Assembly: GCA_030491005.1 (NCBI GenBank)
Contig: JAKZMJ010000015.1
Coordinates: 248,001 to 312,000 of the forward strand
Direction: 5' to 3'
Source: Sulfurospirillum sp.
GTDB taxonomy: Bacteria; Campylobacterota; Campylobacteria; Campylobacterales; Arcobacteraceae
DNA length: 64,000 nucleotides
Position numbers and translations under genes: made by a program. This document shows, piece after piece, positions 57,732 through 64,000 of the stretch (the stretch's first letter is position 1; the number at the start of each line of letters is the position of its first letter). Under the pieces are notes generated by a model. That model saw only the letters and a program-made list of their open reading frames with translations, had not been told where the DNA came from and searched no databases.

Positions 57732-58709
57732 ATGAAAGCTTATGTAGTAGAGAAAATAAACGATAAATTTATTTCAGGTATAAAAGAAGTAGATATTCCT
57801 ACAATTACTAATGATGAGGTACTTATTAAGACTACTTATTCCTCACTTAATTTTAAAGATGCACTAAGTTCCACGGGAAATAAAGGAGTAAGTAGAAATT
57901 TTCCACATATAACTGGTATTGATTTAGCTGGTATTATAGAAGAAAGTAAATCAAAACTTTTTAAAAAAGGTGATGAGGTAATTGTAACAGGTTATGATTT
58001 AGGTATGAATACAAACGGAGGACATAGTCAGTTTGTAAAAGTAAAAGATACTTGGATAATCAAAAAACCTAAAAATTTAAGTTTAAAAGAAAGTATGAGT
58101 TACGGAACGGCAGGTTTAACAGCATCTTTGAGTGTAAATGAACTTATTAAAAACGATATTAAAAAAGAAGATGGTGATATTTTAGTAACAGGTGCAACGG
58201 GAGGAGTTGGAAGTATAGCAATAGCCATATTAGCTAAACTTGGTTTTAATGTAATAGCTATTAGTGCTAAAGAAGATAAAATACCTTATCTTAAAAGTTT
58301 GGGTGCTAAAGAAGTGATTTTAAGAAGTGATTTTGATACGATGAATAAAAAGCCTCTTAATAAAGAAAGATTTGCAGGTCTAATTGATACAGTTGGTGGC
58401 AATATTTTAAATGAAGCTTTAAAATCTATTAAGTACAATGGTGTTGCTACTTGCTGTGGTTTAGTTTCATCATACGAACTGCATACAAATGTTTTTCCAT
58501 TTATTTTAAGAGGTATTAGATTAATAGGAATTGATAGCGTTGAAGCAAAATTAGAAAAAAAAGACTTAATGTGGAATAAAATATCAAATGAATTTAAAAT
58601 AAAATCTTTAGATAAATTAACAAAACAAATATGCTTAGATGAAATACAAGAAATATATGAGCAAATGCTTTTAGGAAAAGTAAGTGCTCGTTATATTATA
58701 AAATTTTAG
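57732..58709 (+). CDS. acuI: Acrylyl-CoA reductase AcuI/YhdH (MDR family)
   Basis: 325 residues. N-terminal GroES-like fold with TTYSSLNFKDALSSTGNKG and FPHITGIDLAGIIEES; Rossmann motif LVTGATGGVGSIAIAILAKL; no structural zinc cysteines. This matches the AcuI/YhdH group, NADPH-dependent reduction of acryloyl-CoA to propionyl-CoA. The enzyme detoxifies acrylate formed from DMSP or other sources. AAAAGGA site. A decayed duplicate of its 3' end lies at 59953-60020. Confidence 0.9.
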   Translation: MKAYVVEKINDKFISGIKEVDIPTITNDEVLIKTTYSSLNFKDALSSTGNKGVSRNFPHITGIDLAGIIEESKSKLFKKGDEVIVTGYDLGMNTNGGHSQFVKVKDTWIIKKPKNLSLKESMSYGTAGLTASLSVNELIKNDIKKEDGDILVTGATGGVGSIAIAILAKLGFNVIAISAKEDKIPYLKSLGAKEVILRSDFDTMNKKPLNKERFAGLIDTVGGNILNEALKSIKYNGVATCCGLVSSYELHTNVFPFILRGIRLIGIDSVEAKLEKKDLMWNKISNEFKIKSLDKLTKQICLDEIQEIYEQMLLGKVSARYIIKF

Positions 58710-58846
58710 TTATCAATAAATATAATTCTCTTTATTTATAATAGACCACTTTAGAATAATTTTAAAGTAACTTTAAGAAATAAACATATAATTTATGCTA
58801 AACTAACGCTTTTAATGTTGAACACTATTAACTTAAGGGCTTTAAA

Positions 58847-59848
58847 ATTAAAAAGGCATTTATTGATCAAATATTATTAGGTTTTATTCTTATATTTTTA
58901 GTTATTATGTTCATTGCTACATTATTTGATGAGCAAATAATCAAAAAAAAAGGCTATGCATTAAAAAATCTAGCTTATGACTCAGCCATTACTTTAGCAA
59001 GTATCTATGGGACTAAAATCATAGAAGGAAAAACACACTATGAAGCAATGTGTTTTGCAGAAAAAATTGCTAGAAAAATTATAAATACTACACTTAATAC
59101 TCCTATTAATTTTTCTACTATTTGGAGAAAAAATTCTAATGGCAGTCCCTTAAATGTTACTTTAAAAATACAGGAATTAGAACACAAGACATTTTGGTAT
59201 AGATTTTTAAATAAAATTTCATTTAGCACTCCTGAAATATCAAGTTCTGCTAATTTAGTACAACTTGTTAAAAACAAAATAATTCAATATTTAGGAGGTG
59301 ATAACAAGGCAATTAAAAAAAAAGGATTATATGATATCGTAACAAAAAATGGTGTGAAATGTATTGAAAACTTAAGATTTATTACCATTACTAAAGTAGT
59401 AGTTAGTATGAATACGAAAAGCTTTATATATACGGGGGATCAAAGTATACGAGAAATTAAAAGTGAACTAGGTAATATAATGTGTAACATTTTAAACTCC
59501 ACTCCAAGTTATGATACTCATCGCCATATAATGTTTGAAGATTCACATCTAAATTATCAACAAGCTAGAAGAACTCACAAATTAGCAGTGCGAGATTATA
59601 GTAAATATACTAAATATGTAATGCATAATAATAGAGGAAGTCATACTTATGATAAATGGCTAAAAGAATCTAATTCAAATCAAGAAAATTTGGTTTCCAA
59701 TCAACACTATGTGTTATTATTTGAAGATAGTAGGGACAATGATTTTAATGATGCAATGTATGAAATCAGTTATAAATATGTGTATAAAAAGATTAGTATG
59801 CCAATTAATTTAAAATCTTCTATTTTTAATAAAAAAAATTGTTCTTAA
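58847..59848 (+). CDS. Unknown membrane-anchored protein, no standard start codon
   Basis: The first ATG in frame is at 58907, but the frame is open from 58832, and codons 58847-58906 encode KKAFIDQILLGFILIFLVI, a membrane helix continuing into MFIATLF. The only start-like position with a ribosome site is ATT at 58847, 6-7 bp after AAGGG. With it the protein has 333 residues: one N-terminal helix, a TadE/TadG-like Ala-rich stretch (AYDSAITLASIYGTKI), then a soluble part with His and Lys rich segments (YDTHRHIMFEDSH, QQARRTHKLAV). I do not recognise the family. Either an ATT start is used or an ATG has mutated. Flanked by acuI duplicates. Confidence 0.5.
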   Translation: MKKAFIDQILLGFILIFLVIMFIATLFDEQIIKKKGYALKNLAYDSAITLASIYGTKIIEGKTHYEAMCFAEKIARKIINTTLNTPINFSTIWRKNSNGSPLNVTLKIQELEHKTFWYRFLNKISFSTPEISSSANLVQLVKNKIIQYLGGDNKAIKKKGLYDIVTKNGVKCIENLRFITITKVVVSMNTKSFIYTGDQSIREIKSELGNIMCNILNSTPSYDTHRHIMFEDSHLNYQQARRTHKLAVRDYSKYTKYVMHNNRGSHTYDKWLKESNSNQENLVSNQHYVLLFEDSRDNDFNDAMYEISYKYVYKKISMPINLKSSIFNKKNCS

Positions 59849-59929
59849 TATATTTAAATCTATATTTATAGTTGACATAAAACTTTACACTTCTAGTTTA
59901 ATATATTTTAATTTCATAAATGTATTAAA

Positions 59930-59948
59930 GGCATCTCTAAAAATAGAC
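59930..59948 (+). repeat. Solitary IS-D-type terminal repeat
   Basis: GGCATCTCTAAAAATAGAC matches the IS-D right end (GGCACCTCTAAAAATAGAC read inward) at 18 of 19 bases. No transposase is attached, so it is the stump of an excised or deleted IS5-like element. Confidence 0.7.
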
Positions 59949-59952
59949 TTTT

Positions 59953-60020
59953 AATATAAAATCTTTAGGTAAATTAACAAAACAAATATATGAGCAAATG
60001 CTTTTAGGAAAAGTAAGTGT
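59953..60020 (+). pseudogene. Duplicated fragment of the acuI 3' end
   Basis: Matches 58597-58688 (AAAATCTTTAG(A/G)TAAATT to GGAAAAGTAAGTG) with one internal 24-bp deletion between AAATAT repeats and few substitutions. It directly follows the IS5-like stump. The rest of acuI is absent. Confidence 0.8.
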
Positions 60021-60059
60021 GAATTGGCGTAATAAACCACTAATGTTAAACTAAATTGT

Positions 60060-60605
60060 TTAAATAAATAATTTAGTTTCTTTCCCATCAAAAGATATTT
60101 GGTTCTTTTTTTTCATATATTCTATATGTTCTTCTTTTGTATGACTATCGTAATAATTGACTAAGTCATCTCTTTGGGAAATATATTCATATAAAGGAAC
60201 TCCCATACCACAGGAAGAATTAACACTTTGTATATCTAGTTCAAATATTTGTCTTGAAGCATTTTTATAATCAAATAATTTTATATATTCTTGAAACTTA
60301 GAATCTCTTTCATGTAATATTATAGCTTTTGCATAAATACGAAGAATTAAAGCTTCATTTTTAAATGCACAAAACATTAAAGTTATTCTAGGGTTTTCTA
60401 ATAAATGAGCTGCCGTTTCATTTCCAGAACCAAAATAATTTAACCAAATAATAGTATTATTATCTAAAATCTTAAGTGTTCCATCTAAACCTTTTGGTGA
60501 GATATTTATTCTTCCATCTTTTGGAGCAGTTGAGACAAAAAACATTTTTTGCTCTTGTATAAACTTGATATCTTTTTCATTTAAAGCATCTTTAAAACTA
60601 GCCAT
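60060..60605 (-). CDS. Pyridoxamine-phosphate-oxidase-like FMN-binding protein
   Basis: 181 residues. Split-barrel flavin fold: FVSTAPKDGRINISPKGLDG, then WLNYFGSGNETAAHLLENPR and RITLMFCAFKNEALILRIYA. These blocks fit PNPOx-like proteins of unknown substrate (not PdxH). The C-terminus (SSCGMGVPLYEY) is typical of the subgroup. AAGGA site. It follows selD by 20 bp on the same strand; probably one transcript. Confidence 0.85.
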   Translation of the reverse strand: MASFKDALNEKDIKFIQEQKMFFVSTAPKDGRINISPKGLDGTLKILDNNTIIWLNYFGSGNETAAHLLENPRITLMFCAFKNEALILRIYAKAIILHERDSKFQEYIKLFDYKNASRQIFELDIQSVNSSCGMGVPLYEYISQRDDLVNYYDSHTKEEHIEYMKKKNQISFDGKETKLFI

Positions 60606-60625
60606 TTAAATCCTTCGCTTATATT

Positions 60626-61660
60626 TTAAGACATAATTATTGCAGTTTTTTGTCTTTTTTCAACACGACCTATTATTTTTGCATACGAATAAGTCATATC
60701 TTCTATTTCTTTTATATACTCTTTTGCATCATTTTCATTCATGCAAATCAATAAACCACCAGAGGTTTGTGCATCACAAAATAATATTTTCTTTTCTTCT
60801 GAATTGTTTAAATAAGTAACTTTATCTTCTAAGTATTGAGTATTTCTTATACTTCCACCTGGAACTATACCTTGTTTAGCCAAAGAAATACTATGATTTA
60901 AAATTGGAATTTCATTTGAGTTAATATGAAAAGAAATGTTTTCATTTGTACACTCATAAGCATGACCTAATAAACCAAATCCTGTAATATCTGTACAGGC
61001 ACTTACTTCATATTTTTTTAATAATTTTGATGGCAAATAATTTAATGTTTCCATTATCTTTACAGCTTCTAAAATAGTGCTTTGGTCTAATAAATCTCTT
61101 TTGATAGCTGTTGTTAATATGCCTAAACCAATAGGTTTTGTTAGAATTAAAACATGTCCAATTTTTCCTGTATTATTTCTTAATATATTTTTTGGATGAA
61201 TCATACCTGTTACTGATAAACCATAATACATCTCAGGACTTTCAATAGTATGTCCACCCATTAAAACCCCATTACATTCCTTTATCTTATCATTACCACC
61301 ACGAAGAATTTCTCCTAGCACTTCTTTTTTTTGATTTTTGCTATCAAAGCCTACTATATTTAAAGCAGTTTTAACATCTGCACCCATAGCAAATATATCA
61401 GATAAAGAATTTGCAGCTGCTATTTTTCCAAAAATATATGGATCATCAACAACGGGTGTAATAAAATCAAGAGTTTGAACTAGTGCTTCATTTTCATTGA
61501 TTTTATAAACTGTGGCATCTTCACTATTTTCAAAACTTACTAGTACATTTTTATCATCAGGAATTAGAGCTTCAATTGTTTGTTTGAGATCACACGGACC
61601 CATTTTTGCAGCTCAACCTGCTGATTGTACAAATTTTGTTAACTTATATTGATTATTCAT
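60626..61660 (-). CDS. selD: Selenide, water dikinase SelD, itself a selenoprotein (UGA-encoded Sec16)
   Basis: 344 residues if the in-frame TGA at 61613-61615 is read as selenocysteine. From the ATG at 61660 the sequence is MNNQYKLTKFVQSAGU, then AAKMGPCDLKQTIEAL. SelD active sites read SAG(C/U)AAK, so the UGA sits exactly at the catalytic residue. A conventional call starting at 61603 would lose the active site. Further blocks: VQTLDFITPVVDDPYIFGKI, GGHTIESPEMYYGLSVTG, TDITGFGLLGHAYE and FCDAQTSGGLLI. It makes selenophosphate from selenide and ATP. Bases after the UGA contain TTGAG/CTCAA arms that could form a SECIS hairpin (not modelled). Confidence 0.95.
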
Positions 61661-61824
61661 TTTTTATCCTTACGAATATTTTACTAAATAGTATCATAAG
61701 TTTATTTTAAATCTTCATATTTACTTTTCTTAGCTAATTTATTTAGTTTGTATTTTACTTTTAAAGTGAACTTTAGTAATACTTAGATAAAATCACGATA
61801 AATTATATTAATGGAGTATATTGT

Positions 61825-63126
61825 ATGAAATTTACAACAAAACAAATAGATGAAGCAAATATCCTTATTGAAGGAAATTTATCTAAAGAAATTATTGATA
61901 AAAACTTAGATAAAGTTGCTAAACAAACAGCAAAGACTCTTGATATTCAAGGTTTTAGAAAAGGTAAAGTTCCTGTTTCAATTGTAAAGCAAAGATATGC
62001 AAAGCAGTTAACTGAAGATGCTCAAAATGATGCTATAAAAAAAGTATTAGATGATTCTTTAAAAGAATTAGATGTTAAGGAAGATAGTATTATAGGTGAA
62101 CCAGCAGTTTCAAAATTTGATAAAAAAGAAAACGGCGATATTGAAATTGAGATTAAAGTTTCTTGTAAACCAAAGATTGATTTAGGTGATTATAAAACTC
62201 TAATACCTGAAGTTACTAAACAAGTTGTAAAAGATGAAGAAGTAAGTGATAAAATAAACGAGCTAGCAAAATCTTCTGCACCTTTAGGTAAAATAAAGAC
62301 AAAAAGAACTGCAAAAGACAAAGATTTTGTTGTTATTGATTTTGAAGGTTTTGTTGATGGTGTAGCTTTTGAAGGTGGTAAAGCTGAAAAGTATACTTTA
62401 GAGATAGGTTCAAACTCTTTTATTCCTGGTTTTGAAGAACAATTAATTGGTATGAAATATGAAGAACAAAAAGATATTACAATCAACTTTCCAAAAGAAT
62501 ATCAATCAAAAGATTTAGCAGGAAAAGAAGCAGTATTTAAAATAACTTTTCATGAAATTCATGAAAAAACATCTGTAAATATTGATGATGAATTTGCAAA
62601 AAGTATATTAAAAGAGGATAAAGATGCCACTTTGGATACATTAAAAGATAAATTAAAAGAACAAATTCAAGCAGAAAAAAAACAAACTTATTACAAAGAT
62701 GAATTAAAGCCAAAATATTTAGAAATTTTAACATCATCTTTATCTTTTGCACTTCCTAACTCTGTGGTTGACCAAGAAGTTAATCACGTATTAAATGAGC
62801 AAGTAAAATCTATGAGTGAAGATGAGATAAAAGTATTACAAGAAGATAGTAAAAAAATTGATGAATTAAGAGATGGTTTAAAAGAAAATGCACATAAATC
62901 AGTTAAAACTACTTTTATAGTTGATGCTTTAGCTAAAAGTGAAAATGTTGATATTAGTGATCAAGAAGTTTCTCAAATTATTTATTATGAAGCAATGCAA
63001 ACAGGACAAAATCCTCAAGATGTTTTAAAACAATATCAAGATGCAGGTTATTTACCAGTTATAAAAATGTCTTTAATTGAAGAAAAAGTGATTACAAAAT
63101 TATTTGATGAAAAACTAACAAAATAA
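61825..63126 (+). CDS. tig: Trigger factor
   Basis: 433 residues. Ribosome-binding N-terminal domain with the signature GFRKGKVP (about residues 51-58), central FKBP-type PPIase domain (about 160-245, VVIDFEGFVDGVAFEGGKAE) and helical C-terminal chaperone domain. Binds nascent chains at the ribosome exit. GGAG site before the ATG. First of tig-clpP-def; the 164-bp gap to selD holds both divergent promoters. Confidence 0.97.
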   Translation: MKFTTKQIDEANILIEGNLSKEIIDKNLDKVAKQTAKTLDIQGFRKGKVPVSIVKQRYAKQLTEDAQNDAIKKVLDDSLKELDVKEDSIIGEPAVSKFDKKENGDIEIEIKVSCKPKIDLGDYKTLIPEVTKQVVKDEEVSDKINELAKSSAPLGKIKTKRTAKDKDFVVIDFEGFVDGVAFEGGKAEKYTLEIGSNSFIPGFEEQLIGMKYEEQKDITINFPKEYQSKDLAGKEAVFKITFHEIHEKTSVNIDDEFAKSILKEDKDATLDTLKDKLKEQIQAEKKQTYYKDELKPKYLEILTSSLSFALPNSVVDQEVNHVLNEQVKSMSEDEIKVLQEDSKKIDELRDGLKENAHKSVKTTFIVDALAKSENVDISDQEVSQIIYYEAMQTGQNPQDVLKQYQDAGYLPVIKMSLIEEKVITKLFDEKLTK

Positions 63127-63142
63127 TATTTTAGGATAAAAA

Positions 63143-63727
63143 ATGAGTTATATACCTTATGTAGTTGAAAATAGTGGAAGAGGGGAGAGATCTTATGATA
63201 TCTTTTCTCGTCTTTTAAAAGATAGAATTATTATGTTAAGTGGTGAGATAAATGATCAAGTAGCATCTACTATTGTAGCTCAGTTATTATTTCTTGAAGC
63301 AGAAGATCCACAAAAAGATATTTTTTTATATATTAACTCTCCAGGGGGAGTTATTACTAGTGGAATGTCTATTTATGACACTATGAATTATATTAAACCT
63401 GATGTTTGTACTATTTGTATCGGTCAGGCTGCTTCTATGGGAGCATTTTTATTATCAGCAGGTGTTAAAGGTAAGAGGTATTCTTTACCAAATTCAAGAA
63501 TTATGATTCATCAACCTTTAGGTGGAGCTCAAGGACAAGCTACTGATATTCAAATTCAAGCTGCTGAGATTCAAAGAATGAAAGATGAACTAAATGCTAT
63601 GATTGCGCAACAAACAGGACAAGATATTAAAACTGTAGAAAAAGATACAGATAGAGATAATTTTATGTCTGCTTTGCAAGCTTGTGAATATGGCTTAATT
63701 GACGAAGTTATAAAAGAGCATAAATAA
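63143..63727 (+). CDS. clpP: ATP-dependent Clp protease proteolytic subunit
   Basis: 194 residues, usual length. Serine protease triad: Ser in [15 protein letters not shown], His in [14 protein letters not shown], Asp in [12 protein letters not shown]. Other blocks: [16 protein letters not shown] and [16 protein letters not shown]. Forms tetradecamers with ClpX or ClpA. 16 bp after tig, AGGAT site. Confidence 0.98.
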   Translation: MSYIPYVVENSGRGERSYDIFSRLLKDRIIMLSGEINDQVASTIVAQLLFLEAEDPQKDIFLYINSPGGVITSGMSIYDTMNYIKPDVCTICIGQAASMGAFLLSAGVKGKRYSLPNSRIMIHQPLGGAQGQATDIQIQAAEIQRMKDELNAMIAQQTGQDIKTVEKDTDRDNFMSALQACEYGLIDEVIKEHK

Positions 63728-63736
63728 GTATTTATA

Positions 63737-64000
63737 ATGGTTTGTAAAATATTAACATATCCACATAAGACACTTAGAAAAAAGTCTAAAGATGTTGTGA
63801 AGTTTGATAATGAACTTCATACTCTTTTAGATAATTTGTATGAAACAATGATGTTTTATAGTGGTGTAGGATTAGCTGGTATACAAATAGGAGTTAATCT
63901 TAATGTTTTGATAATAAATATACCAAATGAAGATAATATACAAGAAAAAGAAACATTAATAGAGGCTATTAATCCTGTGATTACACATAAGAATGGTGAA
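63737..64000 (+). CDS. def: Peptide deformylase, C-terminus beyond window
   Basis: First 88 codons. LTYPHKTLRKKSKDV at the N-terminus and motif 1 GVGLAGIQIGVN (GxGLAAxQ). The EGCLS and HExDH motifs lie beyond the edge. Removes the formyl group from nascent proteins. Starts 9 bp after clpP, same operon. Confidence 0.93.
   Translation, partial: MVCKILTYPHKTLRKKSKDVVKFDNELHTLLDNLYETMMFYSGVGLAGIQIGVNLNVLIINIPNEDNIQEKETLIEAINPVITHKNGE

Noticed and set aside
61603..61625. Start of SelD at the ATG 61603.
   Set aside because: It would omit the conserved SAG(U)AAK catalytic loop; the upstream frame with TGA is a better explanation.

Overview
The window is AT-rich, densely coded bacterial chromosome. 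The proteins and gene neighbourhoods (nadE-degT-lpxK, yajC-secD-secF, tig-clpP-def, selD carrying selenocysteine, short NH3-dependent NadE, split disulfide genes) fit an Arcobacter-like member of the Campylobacterota. This assignment is from recognition of the proteins, not from a marker-gene comparison.

Layout. (1) 1-9302, minus strand: the N-terminal 3100 codons of a giant RTX/calcium-repeat surface protein that runs off the left edge and contains an identical in-frame tandem duplication with a period of 2433 bp (811 codons). (2) 9517-22042: housekeeping block: queA-tatC-tatB (minus); a DjlA-like co-chaperone, a BFD-like iron-sulfur protein, nadE, a DegT aminotransferase and lpxK (plus); fur, purH and lnt (minus); yajC-secD-secF (plus). 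(3) 22243-23700: a LysE-type exporter convergent with an AraC-type regulator. (4) 23823-30231: a nest of insertion sequences of four kinds, called here IS-A (IS4-like), IS-B (unassigned DDE family), IS-C and IS-D (both IS5-like). They have cut a restriction-endonuclease gene at both ends. (5) 30454-36287: a chemoreceptor, a PgeF/laccase-domain protein, an XRE-cupin regulator, two unknown small proteins and a TlpA/DsbA-like/DsbB-like thiol-disulfide cluster. (6) 36519-36774: tRNA-Met/Ile(CAT), tRNA-Gly(TCC) and initiator tRNA-fMet. (7) 36842-46575: an island beginning just after tRNA-fMet. It holds a phage-type polyvalent protein gene (HExxH plus an LPD38-like region) broken by an IS481 element and a frameshift, followed by a second IS nest. 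(8) 46891-50065: a SurA-like chaperone, gatB and gpsA. (9) 50279-57534: an amidase, a GatC/AtzG-like small protein, a branched-chain-amino-acid/urea-type ABC transporter with an unusual permease-ATPase fusion, its binding protein and a divergent LysR regulator; together they look like an uptake and hydrolysis unit for an amide compound. (10) 57732-64000: acuI, an odd membrane-anchored protein without a normal start codon, a flavin-binding oxidase-like protein, selD read through an in-frame UGA, tig, clpP and the beginning of def.

The most informative points are these. The giant adhesin has a perfect internal duplication. selD is a selenoprotein whose true N-terminus lies upstream of a TGA. 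The polyvalent gene can be rebuilt across its IS481 insertion using a 6-bp target duplication. The IS nests can be ordered by which element interrupts which. I saw no CRISPR array, rRNA or complete defence system. All family assignments were made by eye from motifs; no database search was run.
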